Positions 1 through 7,353 of a stretch of 8,512 nt of DNA are shown here, in pieces. The first letter of the stretch is position 1. Each line of letters starts with the position of its first letter. A program made the position numbers and the translations under genes. The notes beneath the pieces were generated by a model. The model ran no database searches, was not told the DNA's origin, and saw only the letters and a program-made list of their open reading frames with translations. The stretch is from Bacteroidales bacterium (GTDB lineage Bacteria > Bacteroidota > Bacteroidia > Bacteroidales > UBA7960). Location of the stretch: the NCBI GenBank assembly GCA_007132395.1, contig SLOR01000355.1, forward strand, positions 1-8,512, in the 5' to 3' direction.

Positions 1-98
1 AGTATAAACCTTAAAAAAAGCTTCTTACAGCACCGGTTTCTTTTTATTTACCGTACGACCTTGACAGCCAAATAATTTATTCTTAGTTTTTTAGGTTA

Positions 99-106
99 TA
101 TTTTTG
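99..106 (+). promoter_or_regulatory. Possible upstream -7 promoter element for pyrG
   Basis: The octamer tatttttg fits the Bacteroidota -7 consensus TAnnTTTG exactly. It lies in a very T-rich stretch where chance matches are likely, and no TTG (-33) box is seen 17-21 nt upstream. It could be a second pyrG promoter giving a leader of about 80 nt, but the element at 140-147 is the better candidate. Confidence 0.25.
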
Positions 107-139
107 AAGCATTTTCCCGGCTTTTTGCTAATCTTTTGT

Positions 140-149
140 TACTTTCGCA
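140..149 (+). promoter_or_regulatory. Likely pyrG promoter, -7 element
   Basis: TACTTTCGCA differs from TAnnTTTG at one position and shares the TTT(T/C)GCA core with the -7 elements found before yidC (1839) and the DUF5606 gene (7297). Transcription would start near 152-155, leaving a leader of about 40 nt. No clear -33 TTG box is present at the usual spacing, so the call rests on the -7 element and its position. Confidence 0.45.
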
Positions 150-193
150 AGCGGAAAAACAAGCTACCTAATCTTTAAAACATATTTTTTGCC

Positions 194-1822
194 ATGTCCA
201 CGGTCGAATCCAGCACCAAGTACATTTTTGTTACCGGAGGAGTAACTTCCTCTTTGGGTAAAGGAATTATTTCCGCATCCCTGGCCAAGTTATTACAGGC
301 CAGAGGATACACGGCAACTATTCAAAAACTCGATCCCTATATCAATATTGATCCGGGAACCCTCAATCCTTACGAACACGGTGAATGTTACGTTACTGAA
401 GATGGTGCAGAAACCGACCTTGACCTGGGCCACTACGAGCGCTTCCTCAATGTGCCTACCTCACAAGCCAATAATGTTACCACAGGCAGAATATACCAGT
501 CTGTAATCGAAAAGGAACGCAGGGGCGATTATCTGGGCGAAACCGTGCAGGTAATTCCTCATATCACCGACGAAATCAAGCATTGCATCAAACTGCTGGG
601 CGAGGGGAACAAATATGATTTTGTAATTACCGAAATCGGGGGTACCGTTGGCGATATTGAATCCTTACCCTATGTGGAAGCCATCAGGCAGCTGCGCTGG
701 GAGCTGGGCAACCGCTGCGTAGTAATTCACCTTACTCTTGTTCCTTACCTGGCTGCAGCCAAGGAGCTTAAAACCAAACCTACTCAGCACAGCGTAAAAA
801 CCATGCAGGAGTACGGTGTACAACCCGACATACTGGTGTGCCGTACAGAAAGACACCTCAACGAAGGCATTCGCAGCAAAATTGCTTTGTTCTGCAACGT
901 AAGCAAGGAGGCCGTGATTGAATCTATCGATACCGACAGCATTTATAAAGTTCCCCTTTTGATGAAAGAGGAAAAGCTTGACCTGCAGGTGCTGAAAAAA
1001 ACCAAAATGTCGCCCAATTGTATGCCTGATCTGCATAAGTGGGAACTCTTTCTCAACCGCCTGCAAAACCCCAAATCAACCGTTAAGATTGCCCTGGTGG
1101 GTAAGTACGTGGAGCTGATGGATGCATACAAATCTATCATAGAATCTCTTATCCATGCCGGAACCTCCAACGAGTGCAAGGTTGACCTGAAGATGGTTCA
1201 TTCTGAGCATTTGGAAAAACCCGACGGCCTGCAACTGCTGGACGACGTGTCAGGAGTACTGGTGGCACCGGGCTTTGGAGAAAGAGGTATCGAAGGAAAG
1301 ATCAAAGCCATCGAATATGCCCGCACCAACAATATTCCCTTTTTCGGCATTTGCCTGGGTATGCAATGTGCCAGCATAGAATTCGCGCGCAATGTGCTTA
1401 AACTTAACGATGCCCATTCTACCGAAGTGATGCCCGACTCCCCTCACCCCATTATTGACATCATGGAAGAGCAGAAGAAAATAGACCTTAAAGGCGGTAC
1501 CATGCGACTGGGAGCTTACAAGTGCGAACTGGAAGAAGGCTCAAAAGTGGCGGCAATTTACCATACCCCTGAAATCTCTGAACGACACAGGCACAGATAT
1601 GAATTCAACACTCATTACCTGAAAGCTTTTGAGGAAAATGACATGAAGGCTTCAGGCAAAAACCCCGATACCGGTCTTGTAGAAATCATTGAACTGGAGA
1701 GCCACCCATGGTTTGTGGGTGTGCAATTCCACCCCGAATACAAGAGTACAGTGGCTGAACCCCATCCTTTATTTGTAAACTTTGTTAAGGCCGCTATGGA
1801 ATTTAACGCAAGTAAAAAATAA
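194..1822 (+). CDS. pyrG: CTP synthase (glutamine-hydrolysing)
   Basis: Cytosolic enzyme that makes CTP from UTP, ATP and glutamine, the last step of pyrimidine nucleotide synthesis. At 542 residues it is close to the usual family length (about 535-545). The N-terminal synthetase domain (about 9-275) opens with a P-loop-like stretch ending SSLGKG (K23), followed by LDPYIN, the TEDGAETDLDLGHYERF block and the KTKPTQHSVK loop near the UTP/CTP site. The C-terminal class I glutamine amidotransferase domain (about 295-540) carries the nucleophile in GICLGMQ (C387) and the partners in QFHPE (H513, E515), so the catalytic triad is intact. The start is chosen because homology begins within ten residues of it. 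No Shine-Dalgarno is present, as usual in this phylum. yidC follows after 101 bp, apparently with its own promoter. Confidence 0.98.
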   Translation: MSTVESSTKYIFVTGGVTSSLGKGIISASLAKLLQARGYTATIQKLDPYINIDPGTLNPYEHGECYVTEDGAETDLDLGHYERFLNVPTSQANNVTTGRIYQSVIEKERRGDYLGETVQVIPHITDEIKHCIKLLGEGNKYDFVITEIGGTVGDIESLPYVEAIRQLRWELGNRCVVIHLTLVPYLAAAKELKTKPTQHSVKTMQEYGVQPDILVCRTERHLNEGIRSKIALFCNVSKEAVIESIDTDSIYKVPLLMKEEKLDLQVLKKTKMSPNCMPDLHKWELFLNRLQNPKSTVKIALVGKYVELMDAYKSIIESLIHAGTSNECKVDLKMVHSEHLEKPDGLQLLDDVSGVLVAPGFGERGIEGKIKAIEYARTNNIPFFGICLGMQCASIEFARNVLKLNDAHSTEVMPDSPHPIIDIMEEQKKIDLKGGTMRLGAYKCELEEGSKVAAIYHTPEISERHRHRYEFNTHYLKAFEENDMKASGKNPDTGLVEIIELESHPWFVGVQFHPEYKSTVAEPHPLFVNFVKAAMEFNASKK

Positions 1823-1838
1823 ATAAAGAACATTTTCG

Positions 1839-1848
1839 TACTTTTGCA
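1839..1848 (+). promoter_or_regulatory. yidC promoter, -7 element
   Basis: TACTTTTGCA is an exact TAnnTTTG match followed by CA, 17 bp after the pyrG stop codon. Transcription would begin at about 1852, giving a yidC leader of roughly 70 nt. No TTG box is visible 17-21 nt upstream; that region is A-rich. This is the best promoter match in the window and implies yidC can be transcribed independently of pyrG. Confidence 0.6.
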
Positions 1849-1858
1849 GCATCTTTTC

Positions 1859-1886
1859 AGGGTAGTACTATAAGATCAATTACCCT
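1859..1886 (+). promoter_or_regulatory. Hairpin in the yidC leader
   Basis: AGGGTA (1859-1864) pairs with TACCCT (1881-1886). The stem extends inward by a G·T and a T-A pair to 8 bp with a 12-nt loop, and is followed by the weak T-rich tail tttat. It lies just downstream of the predicted yidC start site, so it would sit at the 5' end of the yidC mRNA. It could also act as a weak terminator for pyrG read-through. The low stem stability makes a strong terminator unlikely. Confidence 0.4.
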
Positions 1887-1923
1887 TTATTCTAACCTAT
1901 TTTATAATAACTATTCATTCATA

Positions 1924-3852
1924 ATGAGCAGAGATAACATAATTGGACTGATTTTAATCTTTGTTATTTTAATTGGATTCAGCATTCTTAATGCCCCCTC
2001 TGAAGAAGAGAAACATGAAGCCAGAAGAATTCAGGACAGCATTCATGCTGCCCGGCAGGATGAGCAGCAAAGAATTCGTGAGGCAGAGGCAGCTAATGGG
2101 ATGCAGACTGATACTACGCAACAACCCGTAGCTGAAACTCCCGATGCCCGCAATGACTCATTGCATCAGGCGGCATTGCGCGACAGAATGGGCTATTTTG
2201 CCGGAGCGGCCATGGGTGAGCAGGAACAGTTTACCATTGAAACCAACAAACTCAAACTCACCTTCAGCAACAAGGGAGGTTTCCTGGAAATAGTTGAGCT
2301 GCCCGAGTTCAACCGATGGGATAAAGAACCCCTGCGTCTGCTGTACGGCGACAATAACAAATTCAACCTGCAGTTTTATTCTGCCAACCGACTTATCTCT
2401 ACCAGCGAGTTATTCTTCACACCATATTTTGGAGATGCTCATGTGCAGGATGGCAATGTTGTTCTGGGCGAAAACGAGACTTTTGATTTCTCCATGCGCC
2501 TTTACCCCGACAACCACACGCCTGAAAACCCCAAATATCTGGAGCTGCTTTACACCATTAAGGGAGATGATTACATGCTCGATTTCCGCATAAACACCGT
2601 GGGAATGACAGATGTAATTGCATCCAACTCCAGCTTATTGAACCTGGATTGGCAGATGGACCTTCACAGGCAGGAAAAGAGTCGCAAACATGAAATGAAT
2701 ACCACCACCGTTTACTACAAGTATTTTAACGACGATGTGGAAAAACTCAGGGAAACACGCGACCTTACAGAAAACCTCAGAACAAGCGTAAGATGGGTTT
2801 CATTCAAGCAACAGTTTTTCTCCTCCGTACTTATTGCAGGCAACCAGTTCAGCAGCGCTGTGGTTACCACGCAATCCTACGATGAGAATGATCACGATTT
2901 GCTGAAACATACCACCGCCAGCATTGATATTCCTTACAGTGCCAGAGAGAACAACAGCATACCCCTGCACTTGTATTTTGGCCCCAACCACTTTACTACC
3001 CTTAAGGCATACGACCTTATGCTGGAGCAGCAAATCCCCCTGGGATGGGCTATCTTCGGATGGATAAACCGGTATATAGTAATTCCTGTTTTCAATTACC
3101 TCGACAGCTTTAACCTCAGCTACGGTATTATCATCCTGATACTTACCCTCATGCTGAAAACCGTGCTATTCCCTATCGCTTACAAGACCTACCTGTCCTC
3201 GGCGAGAATGCGCGTACTGAAGCCTGATATTGAATCCATCAACGAGAAATTCCCCAAGAAGGAAGATGCCATGAAAAAGCAGCAGGCTGTAATGGCATTG
3301 TACAAAAAAGCCGGGGTAAACCCCATGGCCGGATGTGTGCCCATGCTATTGCAGTTTCCCATCCTTATTGCCATGTTCCGCTTCTTCCCTGCTTCTTTTG
3401 AGCTAAGGCAGGAAGCGTTCCTTTGGGCCGACGACCTTTCGTCCTACGACTCCATCATCGACTTGCCATTTACCGTTCCATTTGGTTATGGCGACCACGT
3501 GAGTTTGTTTACACTGCTCATGGCGGTATCTACCGTGATTTATACCCGGATGAACAGCCAGATGATGAGTACAGGTACACAGATGCCCGGCATGAAAACT
3601 ATGCTTTATATTATGCCCGTAATGCTGCTGTTTATCTTTAATAGTTTTGCCTCCGGACTCAGCTACTACTACTTCCTGGCCAACGTAATTACCTTTGCAC
3701 AGATGTTTGCTTTCCGCTACATGATTGACGAAGATAAAATAAGAGTAAGGATTGAGGAAAACAAGAAGAAGCCTGTCAAGAAATCCAGCTGGCAAAAAAG
3801 ACTGGAGGATATGGCAAAGCAACAACAGCAACAAAAAAAGAAAAGAAAATAA
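1924..3852 (+). CDS. yidC: Membrane protein insertase YidC (Oxa1/YidC family)
   Basis: Inner-membrane insertase that helps fold and insert membrane proteins, alone or with SecYEG. The 642 residues show the Gram-negative plan: an N-terminal signal-anchor helix (about 5-22), a charged Gln/Glu-rich linker (about 27-90), a large periplasmic P1 domain (to about 360), then the conserved core. Core helices are approximately TM2 400-420, TM3 466-487, TM4 526-543, TM5 561-577 and TM6 580-600. Family landmarks include the MRVLKP coiled-coil region after TM2, NPMAGCVPML, FELRQEAF and SGLSYYYFLAN. The groove position that is arginine in E. coli (R366) is lysine here (K412). The C-terminus is strongly basic, ending in five glutamines and a KKKRK tail, fitting ribosome contact. 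The A/T-rich leader lacks a Shine-Dalgarno. An intrinsic terminator follows directly. Confidence 0.97.
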   Translation: MSRDNIIGLILIFVILIGFSILNAPSEEEKHEARRIQDSIHAARQDEQQRIREAEAANGMQTDTTQQPVAETPDARNDSLHQAALRDRMGYFAGAAMGEQEQFTIETNKLKLTFSNKGGFLEIVELPEFNRWDKEPLRLLYGDNNKFNLQFYSANRLISTSELFFTPYFGDAHVQDGNVVLGENETFDFSMRLYPDNHTPENPKYLELLYTIKGDDYMLDFRINTVGMTDVIASNSSLLNLDWQMDLHRQEKSRKHEMNTTTVYYKYFNDDVEKLRETRDLTENLRTSVRWVSFKQQFFSSVLIAGNQFSSAVVTTQSYDENDHDLLKHTTASIDIPYSARENNSIPLHLYFGPNHFTTLKAYDLMLEQQIPLGWAIFGWINRYIVIPVFNYLDSFNLSYGIIILILTLMLKTVLFPIAYKTYLSSARMRVLKPDIESINEKFPKKEDAMKKQQAVMALYKKAGVNPMAGCVPMLLQFPILIAMFRFFPASFELRQEAFLWADDLSSYDSIIDLPFTVPFGYGDHVSLFTLLMAVSTVIYTRMNSQMMSTGTQMPGMKTMLYIMPVMLLFIFNSFASGLSYYYFLANVITFAQMFAFRYMIDEDKIRVRIEENKKKPVKKSSWQKRLEDMAKQQQQQKKKRK

Positions 3853-3866
3853 AACCCCTTAACCTG

Positions 3867-3896
3867 CCGCCTCCGTAAAAAAGAGGCGGTTTTTAT
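3867..3896 (+). terminator. Intrinsic terminator after yidC
   Basis: CCGCCTC (3867-3873) and GAGGCGG (3883-3889) form a perfect 7-bp GC-rich stem over a 9-nt A-rich loop, followed at once by TTTTTATT. It begins 14 bp after the yidC stop codon. It should end most yidC transcripts before purB, so purB needs its own promoter or read-through. Confidence 0.88.
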
Positions 3897-3901
3897 TGAA
3901 T

Positions 3902-3916
3902 CCGGCTTTTGGCCGG
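3902..3916 (+). promoter_or_regulatory. Small hairpin upstream of purB
   Basis: CCGGC (3902-3906) and GCCGG (3912-3916) form a perfect 5-bp stem over ttttg, 27 nt before the purB start codon. No T-tract follows, so it is not a terminator. No TAnnTTTG element is visible between the yidC stop and purB, so how purB is transcribed stays unclear. The hairpin may be a leader structure or chance. Confidence 0.25.
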
Positions 3917-3943
3917 TGCAGAGGTTGAAAAAAAGCAAAAGAA

Positions 3944-5302
3944 ATGGAACATCCTGCTCTTCACAGTATTTCGCCCATTGACGGAAGATATGCAAAAGCC
4001 ACCAAGGCGCTGCAAAGTTATTTCAGTGAAGCATCACTTATCCGCTACAGGGTTTATGTGGAAATTGAATATTTCATCGCATTGTGTCGGCAGGGCTTAC
4101 CTGAGTTGAAGAATGTTGATGCCGATACACTGGAGGCACTCAGGAGCATTTGCGATAACTTTTCAGAAAAAGATGCCTTAAGGGTAAAGGAGATTGAAAG
4201 CGTTACCAATCACGACATCAAGGCCGTGGAATATTTCATCAAAGAAAAATTTGAAGAAATGGCCCTGGCGCAATACAAGGAATTTATCCACTTTGGCCTT
4301 ACCTCCCAGGATATCAACAATACTGCGATTCCGCTATCGTTGAAGGAAGGCATTGAGCAGGCGATAATGCCGGAGTTGCATAAACTCATGGAAGTACTCA
4401 AAAGCCTCTCCAAACAATGGCTGGAAATAACCATGCTGGCACATACCCACGGGCAACCCGCATCGCCCACCACCCTGGGAAAGGAAATATATGTTTTTTA
4501 CTGCCGGCTGGAAAATCAATTAAAACAACTCACAGCATTACCTTACCCGGCCAAGTTCGGCGGTGCCACCGGCAATTTCAATGCCCACAAGGCAGCTTAC
4601 CCTGATATTGACTGGAATGACTTTGCCAACCGCTTCGTCAGCCAAACCCTTCAGCTGGAGCGCACCCGGGTAACCACCCAAATTGAACCTTACGATGGGC
4701 TGGCATCACTTTTTGACGCACTCAAAAGGATTTGCACCATTATCATCGACCTGGATCGCGACATGTGGACTTATATCTCCATGAACTATTTCAAGCAAAA
4801 AATCAAGGAGGGAGAAGTAGGCTCATCGGCTATGCCCCACAAGGTAAACCCCATTGATTTCGAAAACTCGGAGGGGAATGCCGGTATTGCCATTGCCCTG
4901 TTTGAGCACCTTTCGGCCAAGCTGCCCATTTCACGCCTGCAGCGCGACCTTACCGATTCTACTGTGTTACGCAACATCGGAGTGCCATTGGCTCATATGC
5001 TCATAACCCTTAAATCCAGCATGAGAGGTCTTGACAAACTCATTATCAACAAAGAAGCCATTGACCGCGACCTCGATAACAACTGGATGGTGGTGTCGGA
5101 GGCCATACAAACTGTTTTGCGTAAGCTCAATTACCCGCAGCCCTACGAAAAACTCAAGGAACTTACTCGTACCAACAGCAAAATTGACAGTTGCGCCATT
5201 CATAATTTCATCAACACCCTTGATATTGACGATAATACAAGGAAACAGTTGCTGGAAATCACCCCGTTTAACTATACCGGCATTCTGCCTGAAATACAAT
5301 AG
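3944..5302 (+). CDS. purB: Adenylosuccinate lyase
   Basis: Cytosolic enzyme of the fumarase/aspartase superfamily that acts twice in purine synthesis. It splits SAICAR to AICAR plus fumarate, and adenylosuccinate to AMP plus fumarate. The 452 residues align nearly end to end with E. coli PurB (456). Landmarks are PIDGRY near the N-terminus, TNHDIKAVEYF, FIHFGLTSQDINN, the THGQPA motif with the catalytic histidine (H169, matching E. coli H171), and the signature loop GSSAMPHKVNP with S294/S295 at the catalytic-serine position, followed by IDFENSEGN. QRDLTDSTVLRN and PYEKLKELTR near the C-terminus mark the E. coli-type branch rather than the shorter Bacillus type. The start follows an A-rich leader without Shine-Dalgarno. 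The exporter gene follows after 58 bp with no terminator between, so the two are probably cotranscribed. Confidence 0.97.
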   Translation: MEHPALHSISPIDGRYAKATKALQSYFSEASLIRYRVYVEIEYFIALCRQGLPELKNVDADTLEALRSICDNFSEKDALRVKEIESVTNHDIKAVEYFIKEKFEEMALAQYKEFIHFGLTSQDINNTAIPLSLKEGIEQAIMPELHKLMEVLKSLSKQWLEITMLAHTHGQPASPTTLGKEIYVFYCRLENQLKQLTALPYPAKFGGATGNFNAHKAAYPDIDWNDFANRFVSQTLQLERTRVTTQIEPYDGLASLFDALKRICTIIIDLDRDMWTYISMNYFKQKIKEGEVGSSAMPHKVNPIDFENSEGNAGIAIALFEHLSAKLPISRLQRDLTDSTVLRNIGVPLAHMLITLKSSMRGLDKLIINKEAIDRDLDNNWMVVSEAIQTVLRKLNYPQPYEKLKELTRTNSKIDSCAIHNFINTLDIDDNTRKQLLEITPFNYTGILPEIQ

Positions 5303-5360
5303 AACCTGTTCACGGATTTCATCATCACTTCACAGCTAATTTGTTTAACCTTTTTCGGCA

Positions 5361-7184
5361 ATGGATAAATTCAGAAGAATTTTCAGTTACCTTACCCCGT
5401 ATAAAACCTCGGTGGCACTCAACATTTTTTTCAGTTTCCTGAGTGCCATATTCAATGTATTTTCCGTCATCATGATTATTCCCGTGTTGCAGATTCTCTT
5501 TGAAATGCAGCCTGTGGTTACCGAGCCTGTGCCATTCCAATTGTCCACGGATGCCCTCACTAACAATTTTTATTACCTGGCCAGCCATATGATGATGAAT
5601 TACGGCAGTATTGCCACCCTCATGGTGGTAGGTTTATTTGCCATTTTGATGAGTTTTTTAAAAAACGCCTTCAAATATGCAGCCATGTACAACCTGGCGT
5701 GGATACGCAATGTGGTGGTAAAAGATATCCGTAACGAATTATACCGCAAATCGCTGGTGCTGCCCCTCTCCTATCATTCCAATGAGAAAAAAGGTGATCT
5801 TATCAGCCGTATGACCAGCGACGTGCAGCAAATCGAGCATAGCATAATAAGTTCTCTGGAGATGGTCTTCCGTGAACCCATTACCATTGTAGTGATTCTT
5901 GCCTCATTACTCATCATGAGCACGAGTCTTACCCTTGGTGTTTTGATATTATTACCCATCAGTGGACTTATTATTGGCCGTATCGGAAAAACCTTGCGGT
6001 CCACTGCGCTCAAAGGGCAAAATAAACTGGGAGTAATCCTCTCGGTGCTCGAAGAAACCCTTACAGGCATCAGGGTTATCAAAGCGTTTAATGCTGAGGA
6101 AAAGATGAAAGATCGCTTTCTAAGCATCAACAGTTTCTATACTTTAATCATGACCAAAATGTATCGCCGGCAGTATCTGGCTTCGCCCATGAGCGAGTTC
6201 CTTGGAACGGTGGTGGTAATTCTTATCGTATGGTACGGAGGATCGCTGGTGCTAAGTGAGGACAGCAGCCTGTCACCCGCAGCATTTATCGGCTACCTCA
6301 TGCTTTTTGCCATGATAATAAATCCGGCAAAATCTTTTTCCACAGCCTATTACAACATTTTAAAGGGAATGGCATCGGCAGATCGTATCGATGACATCCT
6401 GAAAGCAGAAGTAACCATTCAAGACAAGCCGGATGCAAAACAGCTTAAAGAATTTTCCGATTCCATAGCGTTGAGAAATGTAAGCTTCCGTTACGAAAAA
6501 GACCTGGTGCTTGACAATGTTTCCCTTACCATCCCCAAAGGAAAAACCATTGCTCTGGTGGGCCAGTCGGGTGCGGGAAAGTCCACACTGGTTGATTTGA
6601 TACCCCGCCTTTACGACGTAACAGGCGGCGAGGTATTGCTCGATGAAATCAATATCAAAGACATCAAAATTCACGACTTACGGGCTCTCATGGGCAACGT
6701 TAATCAGGAAGCCATTTTATTTAACGATAACTTCTTCAACAACATCGCATTTGGTGAATACAATGTAGCCGAAGCAGATGTAATACGTGCAGCAAAAATC
6801 GCCAATGCCCACGAGTTTATTATAAAAACCAGCCTGGGCTATTATACCAATATCGGCGACAGGGGCAACAAGCTCTCGGGCGGGCAACGCCAGCGCCTGA
6901 GTATTGCCAGGGCAATCCTGAAAAACCCACCCATCCTCATTCTTGACGAAGCCACCTCGGCCCTTGATACTGAATCAGAAAAGCTGGTACAGGAAGCCCT
7001 GAGCAATGTTATGAAAAACCGCACCTCCATCGTTATTGCACACAGGCTATCCACCGTTGTGAATGCGGATTTAATTTGCGTTATGCACGAAGGAAAAATC
7101 GTGGAAAAAGGCACGCACGAGGAGTTGCTCGCCCTGGAAGGTTATTACAAAAAACTGCATAGCCTGCAAATGTTTGCTGACTAA
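5361..7184 (+). CDS. ABC exporter half-transporter, MsbA-like (permease fused to ATPase)
   Basis: Inner-membrane ATP-driven exporter of the type IV (MsbA/lipid flippase-like) fold, expected to work as a homodimer. The 607 residues comprise a six-helix membrane domain (helices near 14-40, 78-110, a pair within 172-206, 280-298 and 306-328) and a complete nucleotide-binding domain (about 350-590). The latter has an A-loop tyrosine (Y378), Walker A GQSGAGKST (401-409, K407), Q-loop Q449, signature LSGGQ (505-509), Walker B ending in D529, catalytic E530 and H-loop H561. All ATPase residues are intact. Whether the cargo is lipid A/LPS core, as for MsbA, or another amphiphile or peptide cannot be told from sequence. 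The lack of a dedicated maturation or outer-membrane partner nearby favours a housekeeping lipid role. It lies 58 bp behind purB, probably in the same transcript. Confidence 0.93.
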   Translation: MDKFRRIFSYLTPYKTSVALNIFFSFLSAIFNVFSVIMIIPVLQILFEMQPVVTEPVPFQLSTDALTNNFYYLASHMMMNYGSIATLMVVGLFAILMSFLKNAFKYAAMYNLAWIRNVVVKDIRNELYRKSLVLPLSYHSNEKKGDLISRMTSDVQQIEHSIISSLEMVFREPITIVVILASLLIMSTSLTLGVLILLPISGLIIGRIGKTLRSTALKGQNKLGVILSVLEETLTGIRVIKAFNAEEKMKDRFLSINSFYTLIMTKMYRRQYLASPMSEFLGTVVVILIVWYGGSLVLSEDSSLSPAAFIGYLMLFAMIINPAKSFSTAYYNILKGMASADRIDDILKAEVTIQDKPDAKQLKEFSDSIALRNVSFRYEKDLVLDNVSLTIPKGKTIALVGQSGAGKSTLVDLIPRLYDVTGGEVLLDEINIKDIKIHDLRALMGNVNQEAILFNDNFFNNIAFGEYNVAEADVIRAAKIANAHEFIIKTSLGYYTNIGDRGNKLSGGQRQRLSIARAILKNPPILILDEATSALDTESEKLVQEALSNVMKNRTSIVIAHRLSTVVNADLICVMHEGKIVEKGTHEELLALEGYYKKLHSLQMFAD

Positions 7185-7228
7185 TTACACCCCGACACAC
7201 CCTGCTTTATCTGCTATAGTGTAAGGTG

Positions 7229-7240
7229 TTTCCCGGGAAA
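7229..7240. repeat. 12-bp perfect palindrome in the exporter/DUF5606 spacer
   Basis: TTTCCCGGGAAA is a perfect 12-bp palindrome with no central spacer, 45 bp after the exporter stop codon and 57 bp before the -7 element at 7297. With no loop it is a poor RNA hairpin, so if functional it is more likely a protein-binding dyad. It is flanked by TTACAC (7185-7190) and GTGTAA (7219-7224), which could pair across 28 nt. The function is unknown. Confidence 0.35.
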
Positions 7241-7260
7241 AATATTGATGAGATGTTTTT

Positions 7261-7286
7261 CCTGTAGATAAACAGGCGCTCTTTTT
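7261..7286 (+). terminator. Weak candidate terminator after the exporter gene
   Basis: CCTGT (7261-7265) and ACAGG (7272-7276) form a 5-bp stem over a 6-nt loop. A T5 run (7282-7286) follows, but five non-T bases separate it from the stem. The position, between the exporter stop and the next promoter, suits a terminator. The short stem and spaced T-run make it a weak one at best. Confidence 0.3.
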
Positions 7287-7296
7287 CATTATTCAT

Positions 7297-7306
7297 TAAT
7301 TTTGCA
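7297..7306 (+). promoter_or_regulatory. DUF5606 gene promoter, -7 element
   Basis: TAATTTTGCA is an exact TAnnTTTG match followed by CA, the same arrangement as before yidC. Transcription would start near 7310, giving a leader of about 44 nt that is A-rich up to the start codon. No TTG box is seen at the usual distance upstream; the stretch there is a T-run (7282-7286). The element separates this gene from the purB-exporter unit. Confidence 0.55.
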
Positions 7307-7353
7307 CTCTAAAGGCATAAGAAAATTATCAATCACAAACAAAAATTATCAAA

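Noticed and set aside
6..45. AAACC/GGTTT pairing followed by T5, a possible terminator of an upstream gene
   Set aside because: A 5-bp A/T-rich stem over a 24-nt loop is too weak to call.
61..66. TTGACA, a perfect E. coli-type -35 box
   Set aside because: Bacteroidota primary sigma factor does not use this box, and no TATAAT lies at 16-18 bp.
1..75. Frame 1 open from the window edge to a TAA at 73-75, a possible end of an upstream gene
   Set aside because: Only 24 codons with no recognisable motif and composition unlike the genes here; an A/T-rich leader gives such stretches by chance.
665..1066. Minus-strand open frame of 133 codons inside pyrG
   Set aside because: Lies antisense to the conserved synthetase domain and its translation shows no family motif; a shadow of the real gene.
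3403..3834. Minus-strand open frame of 143 codons antisense to the end of yidC
   Set aside because: Coincides with the conserved YidC core; no independent start signal or motif.
3814..3849. CAA/CAG run and A-tracts at the end of yidC as a possible slippage or contraction site
   Set aside because: The run encodes an ordinary Gln/Lys-rich YidC tail in frame; nothing indicates a programmed frameshift.
5303..5360. Possible promoter between purB and the exporter gene (TAATTTGTTTAAC, and GAACCTGTTC after the stop)
   Set aside because: No TAnnTTTG match in register; GAAC/GTTC is a 4-bp dyad with a 2-nt centre, too short to support a site.
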